This document shows positions 10,500 through 21,464 of a DNA stretch of 64,000 nt, piece after piece. A program made the position numbers and the translations under genes. This stretch comes from Rosa chinensis (lineage: Eukaryota > Streptophyta > Magnoliopsida > Rosales > Rosaceae), in assembly GCF_002994745.2 (NCBI RefSeq), contig NC_037092.1, forward strand, positions 2,267,501 to 2,331,500, in the 5' to 3' direction. The notes under the pieces were generated by a model. That model was not told the origin of the DNA, searched no databases, and saw only the letters and a program-made list of their open reading frames with translations. Position 1 is the first letter of the stretch; the number at the start of each line of letters is the position of its first letter.

Positions 10500-12000
10500 G
10501 AAATTTGAATAATACAGTGTCCAATTTCAATTTAATATAAAAAATTTGCATTTAAGACATTCACAAAATTAGCCTAAACATCGAAACACATATTTTCATA
10601 AAAAAGCATCGACTTAGCTGTGGTTACAAACTTAGTCATGATCTGATCTAGTTCCCTCTATCGCTTCTGATCTTAAACACATATATTTTCATGGTTTGGA
10701 TCTTAGTAATATTTCTCAAAGACCCTAACTGGATTGGTCCTCTGTTGTCCTAGCTCTATCTTTCTTAATTTCTTTCTTTTTTTTTGCTGGATTGTTGGCC
10801 TTGGTTTACCAAAAGGGAAAAACAAGATCGAAAACGTAGAGGATCGGAGCCAAAAACATCGGAGCTGTTGAAGAATCCCAATGTGTCAACAACAGTAGTT
10901 CTTGACGGGAAAGGTGGATGGACAAAAGAGATACTCATAGTCGTCATGGATAAAGATTTTAATCCATGGCACTGTGGCTGTGTTTGAGTAACAGTTATTG
11001 AAAAGAATATTTTTACAAAAACAAACTATCTCTATTCGCTATTGAGGAGGGGCAGAGCTTGGAAAAGTTGAAGCCGATCGAGAATATCTGTGAAGCCTTA
11101 AGAATTAAGATCACCAGCATATAAATTAAGAAAATAAACTATTTCTTCTAGTTAGTTTTGGATGATGTTCCTCATAAGCAAGATGTAGAGGAGATTGTGC
11201 AAGAAGTAAATTGTGGTCTTTCAAGGTTTTAATCACCAGAGAGGCACCACACTGGGGATGAAGCAGGAAATTGAGATCGGCACGGTAAACCATCCCAAAA
11301 TGAAAGTTTGGGTTTTCTGATATCTTGGTTCAGTAGGTTCTTAATGGAAACAAAATCAAATCCGTGAAACGATTCAAAGTTTTGAATTTTACATTCGTAT
11401 ACATATATGTGAAATCATTTGGCCCATAAAGGAGAGAAACATAATGGACACATATTCCATCAAAAATATTGACAAGAACTATATGAAAAGTTTGGGTAAA
11501 ATTAACCACTGCACAAGACAACATGTTTAGTAAAAGTACTCCGTCTAATACCAATATACGCAAAAGAGGTAGCTTGTGGGTGTTTTAAAGCTAATTTGAC
11601 AAAATTTAACTGGGGTGATCAAAATATTGACGAGGATTGTGAACTAAATATACATTGACCAAATTAATTGATTTGTAACCCGTAAATGAAAATTGAGATT
11701 TAACCAAAATATAGTTAACCATGAGTGAACTTTTCTCTACAACACCAAAGATAACCCATAACAAAAAACAAATTTCTACAGTTTATTAAAAAAAAAAAGT
11801 AGAAGAAGTTGCTTTTTGTTGTTACCGAAGGGGACGGGACGAGAGTGTTGACAGGTTTTTGACTGAATTTCAGAACAGCAGGGCTTCGATCCCTCTCATA
11901 CACTTTTGCAGTTTTAGTTTTGCTGCGAGTGCAAAACCAAATGAATGATCTGAAAGGAGGGTAGGGGCGGAGTGCCACGTTTCGGCTTCTGATAGGTTTG
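10500..12000. other. Intergenic DNA between the MDR gene and zinc-knuckle copy 2
   Basis: About 1.5 kb without a supportable gene. A short plus-strand open frame at 10784-10987 (…GGWTKEILIVVMDKDFNPWH…) has no family I recognise. The 3' part (11640-11990) is AT-rich and then GC-richer just upstream of the promoter repeats. Confidence 0.4.
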
Positions 12001-12034
12001 CTGGGCCAATTTATATTATCTCAACAGGGCCCAA

Positions 12035-12112
12035 TCATCTGGCCCATAAGATCCTCCCTCCTCCTCCTCCTCCGATATCATCTGGCCCATAAGATCCTCC
12101 CTCCTCCTCCGA
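12035..12112 (+). promoter_or_regulatory. Duplicated GGCCCAT / CTCCTCC promoter element
   Basis: Two adjacent copies of a ~35-bp block, CATCTGGCCCATAAGATCC followed by (CTC)n, lie 36-113 bp before the ATG at 12148, with further GGCCCA-type motifs at 12004 and 12028. The unit combines a site-II-like GGCCCAT element with a pyrimidine patch. The promoter of copy 1 lacks the duplication. Confidence 0.6.
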
Positions 12113-12147
12113 TCCTGAACCGCATCTCTCTCTCTCTCAAGTCCGCC

Positions 12148-13307
12148 ATGATCCACATACCAGAGAGACAGGCGCCGGCGAAGCGACCAGAATCTGATCA
12201 GGTCCCGACCAAGGAGCAGCCGGAGGCGAAGCGTCCGAAGCTCGGCGATCCTCAACCGGAAGAGCTCGCTGGTGATACTCGTAAGTATATACATATGCTT
12301 TTGATTGCATGCTTGCCTTTAGGGCTTTCGATTCGTGCTTGCTTGCTTGCTTTAGGGCTTTAATTTTGGCTGCGAATAGAATCATCGTTGTTGTTTTGTT
12401 CTGTGCGGCGTTTGGTTTGAAAAAGAAAAATTCAAAATTGGTATCCAAAATTAGGGGTTCTATCTATCTGAAGACGTCGAGCAAGTGGGTGTTTTGGTGT
12501 AATAACTAAGCTATAATGGAATAATTGGTTCTGTAGAAAGAAAGAACCATTTGCAGCTGTTGAAATATTGAAAAGAACAGAACCAATCACGGCTTGATTC
12601 GCCAAGTGTATGTGCTCTTATATGCGTATGGCTTGCCTAATACGTTACCTGGTTCGTTCATATAGCTGCCTAGAAACAAACATTCGAGATTACGTCCTAC
12701 TTTGCATCAATTCTGTGTTATCAATAGGCATAGCTCAGTTAGTTTGGTTTGTGAATAATTGATTCATAGCTAGCTGACGTAGAAAATAATATATTTAGCG
12801 GTATGTATGTTTGCTGATGGTCGAGTTCATAGATTGCATCTGCAGATCCCTTCTTTTTTTGCTTCTTACATCAACCAATCAAAGTTTCATTTTTGCTCTA
12901 GTTTCTTATGACATTATATTCAATGTTATGTGGTCATTGTACTGATTGCGTTTTTTAATCACTATTTATCTTTTTGTGGTATAGCAATGGGTCTGCAAAG
13001 CGATAGCAAAGAGGATTATCATAAAGGCCTTTCGTATTGTCTGATCTGTTGCAAGATGGTCGATCACATAATTTTAGAATGCCCCGACTTGTCAAAGGGA
13101 TCTGGGATATATTGTTTTGTTTGTGAAGGCCCCTGTAAACTCTGTGATGACGAGCACCACCGCAAAAATCATTTTGAAACTATCATGTTTTGTGATATTT
13201 GTGGTGAACAGGCTACACACTGGTCTGATAACTGCTCCTATGGTACTGATTATCGTACTGCCAGGTGTGAGGATGCTTACGGTGACTCTGACATTGGTTG
13301 CGTGTAA
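12148..13307 (+). CDS. Zinc-knuckle (CCHC-type) small protein, copy 2, intact
   Basis: Exon 1 is 12148-12280 (donor GTAAGTAT) and exon 2 is 12985-13307 (acceptor TATAG). Together they give 456 nt, 151 residues, with the frame preserved across the junction (…LAGDTP|MGLQSD…). The N-terminal 45 residues are charged, Pro-rich and nuclear-signal-like (EAKRPKLGDPQPEE). The C-terminal part holds Cys/His clusters: CLICCKMVDHIILEC and CDICGEQATHWSDNC are both CX2CX5HX4C, close to the CX2CX4HX4C zinc knuckle, with CFVCEGPCKLCDDEHH between them. Such modules usually bind RNA or protein partners; no specific role is known to me. A frame-shifted tandem paralogue lies 6 kb upstream. The start is chosen because copy 1 aligns from this codon and the frame is open through the splice. 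Confidence 0.8.
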
Positions 13308-13983
13308 CGTGGATGACCTTTCAGAGATACACACAACTTATGCTGGTTCAATCCGCAGTTAACTTGCATGATCTCCATTGATGCGATAGTTGTTTCAGAT
13401 CCTGATCTCGAGCACCAATTTCTGTTTCTTAATCAGAAAAAAGGATGGAAATTGAGTCAGATTTTTTTACGCCACTTTGACTCCTGCACTTTGTTGTGTT
13501 AACTCGAGACCAATGTTTATATCCTTGACAGACGGATAGTGTTGTTTATGTTGGTGTTTGTTGGAACATGTCTTGTTTTAAATTTGGAAAATTGTTGTAT
13601 GTTCCTTAATTGTGGTAATGGTATCTTGATTTACTGTTTGTATTTGAATGATTGACTAATTTACTCAAAAAAAAAAAATCTTTATTTTGTGTTTTCATAG
13701 CTTGATTTTGAGTGATCATTCGGCCGGACTTTACCATGTTGGTCATGACACTCAAGCGAACGCCAAGAATTATGTCAATTTATGGCTATTCACATGGAGA
13801 CAGGGAATAATTAAGAAATTTGCTCTCTCTAGAGTAGTTATTTATATCGTTTTAGATGTTTTTATAAATTGAGCATTTCTATAAGTTCTCATACATATCT
13901 TATGGAAGCAAATACAAAATGTATATAAATATGCTTCTCTGAGTTCTCTCATTGGAGAAGCATTAGGAAGTGCATTGAGTAGG

Positions 13984-14148
13984 CTTCTTTGATTGCCAAG
14001 CTTGAAGAGTCAAAAGACACTATCAAGAAAAAGCTTGAAATTAACAAAGAGATTGATCATCAAACTGCTCATTCTGCTGCAACAACACAACGAGGAAAAA
14101 CAGCTCTGGTGGATGAGCTCTGGGAAGCAATTCATCCCGCTACTGGAT
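13984..14148 (+). pseudogene. Unidentified coding fragment
   Basis: One frame reads SLIAKLEESKDTIKKKLEI… to …RGKTALVDELWEAIHPATG before TAA. It is a helical, charged segment that looks like the end of a real protein, but there is no start, no upstream exon and no flanking splice context I can support. It is probably a dispersed gene fragment. I do not recognise the family. Confidence 0.35.
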
Positions 14149-14720
14149 AAAGGTGAAGGATTTTGTAGGAATTATTGATGGTGGAAGTGTTTTTTTTTTA
14201 ATTTTTTTTTTTTATAAAGATGATCAAAGGATTTCACTCCTGACTTATGGTGACTCAAACCGAGGACCTTGATCTTAGGAAATAGTGCAATTAAAATTGC
14301 ACTAATCTAGTGCTATAAATCTATCTAAGCATGAGCACATGTAAACAATATTTTCTATGCAAATATATGTAGGAGTGCAGCAGTGATCGTTATTAGCATT
14401 TAGGATTGAAACATCATATCTATTTCTTAATATATGCATAATGTATAAACTGTACGATATGTAAAACAACGTAAATAAAATCACCTTGTATCATCACATT
14501 GTGTATTTAGACTTGGGATTGAAGATACCATATCAGTCCTGTATCTACAGAATATATATATACCAGAATATAAACATAACAAATTTACATGACGCACTTG
14601 AGTTTTTGTCATCTTAGTCTTCTCCTGATTTCACCTCCAGTATTCTCTTAGTGATGAGACTAATTGATGAAAATAATACGTGGATCAAAAGGGGCCAAAA
14701 TATCTAATATATATAGCATC

Positions 14721-14757
14721 GCATTGTCAGTTTCTTCCATCAAGAAACTGACAATGC
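14721..14757. repeat. Perfect 16-bp hairpin
   Basis: GCATTGTCAGTTTCTT at 14721-14736 is exactly complementary to AAGAAACTGACAATGC at 14742-14757, separated by CCATC. It lies between genes in AT-rich DNA, about 450 bp beyond the 3' end of the proteasome-like gene. It is much shorter than a plant microRNA precursor. Confidence 0.85.
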
Positions 14758-15203
14758 ATCCCAACTACTTTTTCAAAACTAGATGAACTCTCATAACTGT
14801 ATCTATGAATTTCAAAATTCTAACAGATGTGATAAGTTGGACCAGAATGATTTTATTAAGTCCTTAACTTACACTTGACATTTGAATTCAAAACTAAATC
14901 ATATATGAATATGAACTTAGGTTCTAGACAATGTCGTGTTCATCAAGTTTTCTTACAGGAAGAGCAAGCTACATAGTTCTATAGAATCTGTCTATATTCT
15001 ACGACAAGTCGACAGCACCCCGCACCCCCATTTATCATGGTCATGGAGATAGAGTGCCATTTCAGCTCATTTTGTTTACTTGGACTTTGAGATGATCATG
15101 GGTGGTTGCCCTTGGTTTACCGAGAGCGAAAAAAAAAGCACTTGCAGAGGATCCAAAAACTCAGAGTCTTTGTTCTATCATTGCAGATAATAAATATTAC
15201 TGC

Positions 15204-17633
15204 CTAACATCTATTCTGGAAATGTCGTGCTGCTGCATTCTTGATTGGACAGTTATTGAGCATATAGTCCACCGTCTCCTTTGAAGCCTCACCGATTCTC
15301 ATTGTCACTTTCCCAATGTTTTCAACCCCATCAAGGATCACTTGGTATGGAAAGTGTGTGAAAATAGGGGGGTCAGAATCCTTAACGTGATACATCTTCA
15401 CCTTCGAGCAACTAAGTACTTTCCTAGCCTCCTCTCGACTGGTGAATACGAGGCGATGAAGGAAGAATTGAAAGTTATGTGATATACGCTCATCAACACG
15501 GTGGGCAGCTAGAATGTCTCCCTCCGACCTATAAATGTTAAAAATAACCAATATTTAGACACACATATATTCCAGTTACATATATATAATTAAAAGAAGA
15601 GCTAAAATTGTGACTTATATATACCTGAATAGATTTATGAAATGATCGGAACTAAGAAGTGATGTATCCATAACATTGTATATCAAGAAGAGCATCCGTC
15701 CTGGATCATAGTGCTCGAAATTGTCCCGATATGCATTTAAAGCTTGGCAAGGCTCCATAACAAAACATCTCTCATTGCTCACGTGAAAAGCTAATTAAAT
15801 GAGAACACCAAATATAGAAGATATAGGTGAAACAGAACGAAATATCTATTCCCTAAATGAAAAGGAGAAGGAGATAAGTTACATTACCATGTATCGTTCC
15901 TCCGCTACTTTTGTCAAAAAAGGAACCGTTCAACACCGTTTTAATGGCAAATTTTATCCCATCAGGCATGGACAAGTTGAAGTCATAACTAATATAAAGT
16001 AGTTAAAGAAAAATTAATCACCATGTAATTATTACTTGTGATAATCTCAACAAAACTCAAGCTTGCGTCTTGGAAGTGGAAATTAATGAAGCACATACCC
16101 GTGGACTAAGATATCATTGGCATAAGCAGAACCAGATCCTAGTGAACCAATCTCCTTATCCATTTCTCTAACCACTACATTGTCTTTTATAAAAAGGCGA
16201 TGAACTTGAAAACCCTGTAACTAACAAAAGTTAGAAGGTAGAAGAGTGTATATATAGAGCCAAGAGCCAAAAAAAAAAAAACTAATCTAAAAAAGTTACA
16301 GGAGTTTCATTACTTTTGTTTCATCATGACCAGCTATTAGGGTTCCAAAACTTTTGCTTCTAAAACGACAAGTAAGTAAATACTTGTAGATGATGTCCGA
16401 TACATATGACACTGCGATTTCTTGGCCGCTCTTCTTATAGTGTTCCAACTGTGTTATGTAAACCAAGTAGTTGGTCAAACAAGCGGGACACTTCTCATAC
16501 TTGAGATTACTAATGTGAGAACAAAGAATAGGTTATTTAAAGTTTGGTTATAAGGTGCTTTTACCTCTTTATTCAGATGCACATTCATCTTGTTACACTG
16601 AAATCTACTCCCCACCGATATGGATAGTATCTTTTTGGTTATATAATTTGCTTTATTGGCTTTGTCCGAAACTAAAAGTAAAGAAAAATATTTAGAAAGA
16701 TTAGATTTAATTATATGAATTGTGTATCTAAAAGCAAATAGGAGTAATTATAACTTACTATTAGGACTCCAATCTATCTTCCTCTTAGTTTCAGAAACCC
16801 ATTCATTGGACTCTCTCGACTCTGCTGCCGCAATGACGCCATCCTTGTTAAAGAAAGCTATTGCTGTTGTCCCCTTGGGGTCTTCTTCTTCATTGTTGTC
16901 TAGCATCATACCTGATAACAGAGCAAACAAGTATCTTGAAATTTTGTTAAACACACACCTGAGTAATTTTTATTAATTAAAGTGATGAAATCATTTGGGT
17001 TACAGATGAGGGCAGTATTTCAACATTTTCATAACAGTCATCTACCTCTCTGTTCTTGAATTCAAAATTCTGATTGCTACAAACAACACGGGGGTTTGTC
17101 TCTGAAGATTGGATTATTCAGAAAAAACCAGATGACAGCAAAATTACTCTTCTGAATTTCTCTAGTAAAAGAAGAGCAATATTTTTCATCTAGCCACAAA
17201 CACCAGCAATGTGACTTAAAGTTGAAGGATTTTCACACAACATTGTGTTTCTGCAGAGCTAAAGTTTCAACCTTTTCTTTGTTTTCTAAATAAATTAGAG
17301 AAATGAGCATGAAAAACACAAAATTCTGTTGCTACATGGCTAAAGTTTCCATCTTTTTTACTAGAAAAATTCAAAGAGTAATCCAGCCCCAAACACTAAC
17401 ATTTTGACATAAAAGTTCAAGGCTTTCCCACAACACTGTTTCAACATAGCTAAAGTTTCCATCTTTTATCTTTGTTTTAGAAATAAGCGTGAAAACCCCA
17501 CATGAAAAACCCAACATTCTGTTTCTACATGCCTAAAGTTTCCACCTTTTTCTTCGTTAGAGAAGAAGCCATGGAATATATGAGAGAGAGAGAGAGAGAC
17601 TTAATCACCTTGAGAAGTTTCTGCAGACGACAT
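15204..17633 (-). CDS. Proteasome beta5-like protein with a C-terminal extension
   Basis: Eight exons join in frame: 17609-17633, 16759-16911, 16565-16671, 16314-16499, 16099-16214, 15888-15988, 15625-15790 and 15204-15528. They total 1179 nt, 392 residues. After a short leader (MSSAETSQG…EEEDPKG) comes the N-terminal-nucleophile start TTAIAFFNKDGVIAAAESRE, like TT.AF.F.GGV..A.DSR of beta5. The catalytic Thr1 is kept, Asp17 is Glu, and a Lys sits where Lys33 is expected after a two-residue gap. Further conserved pieces are SFGTLIAGHDETK (family GTMIAGWDE), GSLGSGSAYANDILVHGYDF (family GSGSPYAYGVLDSGY) and FFDKSSGGT (family RDAASGG, keeping the Asp166 and Ser169 equivalents). From about residue 235 a ~155-residue tail follows that is not part of any proteasome subunit and that I do not recognise. 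Usual beta5 proteins end about 40 residues after SGG. It could be an active divergent subunit or a neofunctionalised paralogue. Confidence 0.8.
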
Positions 17634-18395
17634 TGTGTGAGAGCAAAGCTTTTGCTTCCGGCACAAACCCCAGGGAAGAGGAAGAAGAGAGAGGAAGTCA
17701 TTATTTATAGTGTTCAAACTCAAAACCCTTAAAAAATCTTAAGTCAGGGTTTAAGCAACTGCAAAAAAAACTTGTTAACTACTGTAATGGTGTTTTCAAA
17801 AGATGCAGTGGGAGTTTTGTCCTCTTGATCATAACAAAACGCAGTCGTTTTTGCCCGTATCTTTCAAAAAATAATAAAAATACTGTTCATGATATCATAC
17901 TTTCTTCAATTTTCTCATGATTTCCTATTTTCAGATTCATTGTTCAGGGGCAAATAATGACTTTCAATGACTTTTTATTCGGCCATCGAATAAATTTAAC
18001 TGAAAAAATCGTTACCAAGAGGGACATGAAGCTAAAATCCTCTAAGTAAACCGTTACTAAGAGCAGATTCTAAACATATGATTTACTGATAACGAGATTT
18101 TAACATGCTATAAATACAACAGGTTTCAATTGTCTTCCAATCTCCCTCGATTCTACCCTCAATTCCATTGTTTCCTTGGTGATTTCCCCTAAACCCTAGA
18201 CCCTGAACCCAAGTCTATGCTTGTTATCCCATTGTTTTAGTCACTACTCATAGCCAAAGTATCCATTATAATTTCCATGGACTTCGTATCATAGTTGCTT
18301 TAATTTGTTTCAATGTGTGATACACCAACATTTTTCTCTCAAGTTTACTTCAGACCGCCACAGGATTATTGTATGCCATGGAATGCTGTATTAAA
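17634..18395. other. Promoter side of the proteasome-like gene and 3' flank of cardiolipin synthase
   Basis: The minus strand just above 17633 is the presumed 5' UTR and promoter of the proteasome-like gene. The first intron of that gene begins in a GA-rich run (17580-17600). From about 18395 upward the sequence belongs to the 3' end region of the cardiolipin synthase gene, as its partial copy at 7.5 kb shows. Nothing else was recognised. Confidence 0.4.
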
Positions 18396-18700
18396 CATGC
18401 AAGAGTTCTCAACTATACAAGTATGGACATCATGGTTATATCCACCATTAGTAGACCTGTAACTATTTTCTCTTTCCATCCCATCTAAACTTCTAAAGCA
18501 AATTTGTCCCGATATACTGTTCACAACTTCCGTGATGAATCTATGCGAATCTCATCTGTTGCTTGCAAGACTCGAAAGAGATTGATATGAATCCCCAAGG
18601 GTATAAATCAGGTAGCTTGTTCTTCCAAAATTCTTGATGGAAAATGACCGTCACTATGTTGGCATTTGAACTCAGCAGAAGTTGTTGCAGTCTGAAAGAT

Positions 18701-20930
18701 TCACAGTGATGGTTTCCGAGCAATGGATGCCGATTTCCTCAAGTGTTGTGCTCCATATGCTGCAGTGGAAGCCAATGTTGTTGACGCCACTAACCAACTG
18801 CATAAATTTGAGACAAGCAATGGGTTCTCTGTGTATACATACATAACAAAGAAGATAATTTTATAAATTAGACAGCTAAGTTCTGCCAAGTCACCTCAGG
18901 TATGTAACATATGAGTGAGTTTCTTGTGTTCCAAACTCTGGTTGGAGGAGAGCTGCCGCAACTAAAATCAACTGGAAAACTGTGTTAACCTGTCATCATC
19001 CACAATATACATTAGGAAATAGAGGACAGCTTTATTCAACCAACCAGAAATCATGAAACCTACAGTCATTTCATCTCAATGTCTAGCCATAAGGACTCGT
19101 GAAAGAAAACAATCTTACCTTGCTAATAAAGAGAGGTTCAACCTTCTGGGGACGGGTTCCATCAAGGTTGAAGAAGTCGGACCAACTTTTCCACTAACAA
19201 AATTCAACATTGTCAAAAGAGAAACTAAGAATTTCTGGCCAAATATTGATACGAGGAACAAAAAGTTCTCACCTTCCACCCCAAGCTACTAGCTCGTTGA
19301 TACACTGCACCACCAACGAGGCCAACATCTCGCAACACAATGATCCCAACAAGACCAGCTGCAAAACGCAAATTAAACAAAGTAAATATTCAGTAACAAA
19401 CTGCACCATGAATAATTACCAAATAATCAAAGCAAAAATAGACATCTTAAAACTTGAGCTAGGCAACTAAAGACAAGCAAACAAACATGGGAAAAAGTAG
19501 GTGATCAGACGCGTAGGCCCAAATAACCAAAATGCAACTATGAAACAAGAATCCTTGCAGCATAAGAAATATAGCTGACATGGTAAGTACACCCAGACTC
19601 CCAGAGGAATATAGCCCAGAACCAGACTCTAGAGTGCAGAGCACCCTTCTTTGGACATTCCTTTCATCCTGCCCCTCTAGCCTAAAGAGTGGCTAGTTCA
19701 AAATCCAGAGTAGTCTATGATAGAATATGCAGGTTTGACATTTGTGTTTGTGTTGGGGGGAAGGGGGCGGGCTAAGTATGTATCTCAGAGGTATTGAATG
19801 ATGGAACAAATAACAGCAGCCTAATCATCCTAACACAATAAACACACACACATTCATGCATCCCTTCCAAGTATCAGAAAAGAACAGAGTGACACATAGT
19901 ACTTACGGTGAAGAAGATCCTTATGCACCATCGCCAATGCAACACACCCAATAAGAACCTACATCACAATCAATCAGCATACTATCCATACATCTATACT
20001 AGGTACCTAATACAAAACTCAACCACCTACAAACAAGTGCAAATAGGTGCAGGCAAAGCCTTTGTCAGAAAAAGAGGGTTTACCTTATCTGCAAGGGGAT
20101 CGAGGTAGGAGCCAACAACAGAATTAATCTTCATCCTCCTAGCCACAGATCCATCCAACTACACAATGTATCGAAAATCGAACACAAGTAATCAAATTCA
20201 TCATTTACACTATAATCAATTGTAGAATAAATCAGTACCAGGAGAAAGGTTTCACATTTCCTACCCAGTCACTTGCTCCAGACACAGCCAACCCCACCAT
20301 TGCAGCAGAATACCACTCATTTATAATCATCCTGTATATCATTTACAAATTCAATCCTCAAAAATCAAAATAATCCCCTAAAAAAATAAAATGCAAAATA
20401 AAAACTTGACCAAAATTCAAGTAAACTTTGAATATCAGAAACAAAGTGAAGCAAACCAAAGTGTACCATCCAAGAAAAGGACCAGAGATCAGCCGAGTCA
20501 TGGAGATCAAATTAGGCAAATTGACGAAATCGCCACCGGCGACTTTCAACCGGTGACGATCCGACACGGTCGGGTCCGACCCGGAGGTCAATTCGGACGG
20601 AGGGGAGGTCGTTCTCTTCTTCTTCCTGAGCAGATTGTTAAAGTTCAAAGCTTCGATCTTTTCCAGAACGGCGGCGTTTCCGCGGAGGTGGAGCGGCGTG
20701 GCGGACTGCGAGAGCTTCCACGGCGGGGAAGAGAGGAAGAGCGGGCAGTGGGGCCCATGGGAGGGGAGGATGATCCAGTTGGAGAGAGGAGAGAGGAGGA
20801 AGGTTCTGGAAATCTGAGATGGGGAGGAGCGAGAGGTAGGGGAGGAGAATGGGGAGACGGTGGCGGTGAAGAAGCTTCTGGATTTTTTAGGGTTTCGAAT
20901 TAGGGATTTCAGGGACCGGAAACCCGCCAT
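18701..20930 (-). CDS. CLS: Cardiolipin synthase (CMP-forming), mitochondrial
   Basis: Eight exons join in frame: 20467-20930, 20265-20331, 20084-20158, 19907-19958, 19273-19358, 19119-19193, 18895-18989 and 18701-18797. They total 1011 nt, 336 residues. The enzyme condenses phosphatidylglycerol with CDP-diacylglycerol to cardiolipin in the inner mitochondrial membrane. The N-terminus ([20 protein letters not shown]…) is Ser/Arg-rich as expected of a transit peptide. Membrane helices start at [19 protein letters not shown]. The CDP-alcohol phosphotransferase signature DX2DGX2AR…GX3DX3D is complete across exons 2 and 3 ([20 protein letters not shown], then LDPLAD). The C-terminus [19 protein letters not shown] matches the plant enzyme. 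The ATG at 20930 is the first in frame. A deleted partial copy lies at 7.5 kb. Confidence 0.95.
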
Positions 20931-21464
20931 TGTTGCCGAGCGCGAAAAAGCTTTGAGTTTGGTCAATAGTCAAAATAGGTTTTTGCAGGGGTTTTAGGCG
21001 TGGTGGGTGCGAACGACACGTCGCAGATTGCGTGGCGTTTTCTGTTTCCTTACGCTTGGCATGTTGGACCGGATTGAGCCGAGCACGGCACGAGCCTGAC
21101 CGGTTTGCTTGTTGTATTCGTAACCGTATTAGGTCTTTAAGGTGAACAACCTCTAGTCGATTGAACAATGTAGGTGATCCAAGTAAGGAACTATCCGTAG
21201 CTAGTTAATTTGATCATCAAGTCGATCAGAACTGTTAGGCTGGAGCGAATCTGTTGTAGCTTACAGCTCCAATGACTAGAATTTCGTCCAAAAATGTAGA
21301 GAACTAACACTGTTACGTAAGACTTGTTTGATGACCTACTAACAACTTTAACAAAATTTGTTCCAACTTATTGCCATTTCACGTCATATTTGTAAACATG
21401 CATGAAGGATTCGTAGAGAGTTTGCAGAAGGTAGGGGTGAAGAGGAAACAAGGGAGATTCGGAT
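20931..21464. promoter_or_regulatory. Shared intergenic promoter, CLS (-) and kinase (+)
   Basis: The 534 bp between the two start codons must hold both promoters. The CLS side is GC-richer, with no evident TATA. The sequence shows no repeat or further gene. Confidence 0.45.

Noticed and set aside
10784..10987. 67-codon plus-strand frame with GGWTKEILIVVMDKD
   Set aside because: It has a non-ATG start, no splice context and no recognised family. A weak resemblance of its first codons to 15102-15140 is too short to support.
14721..14757. MicroRNA precursor
   Set aside because: A stem of 16 bp with a 5-nt loop is too small to yield a 20-24 nt duplex.
20391..20903. 170-codon plus-strand open frame
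   Set aside because: It is the antisense of cardiolipin synthase exon 1. The Gly/Arg-rich product is a composition artefact and the real exon has a clear domain match on the other strand.
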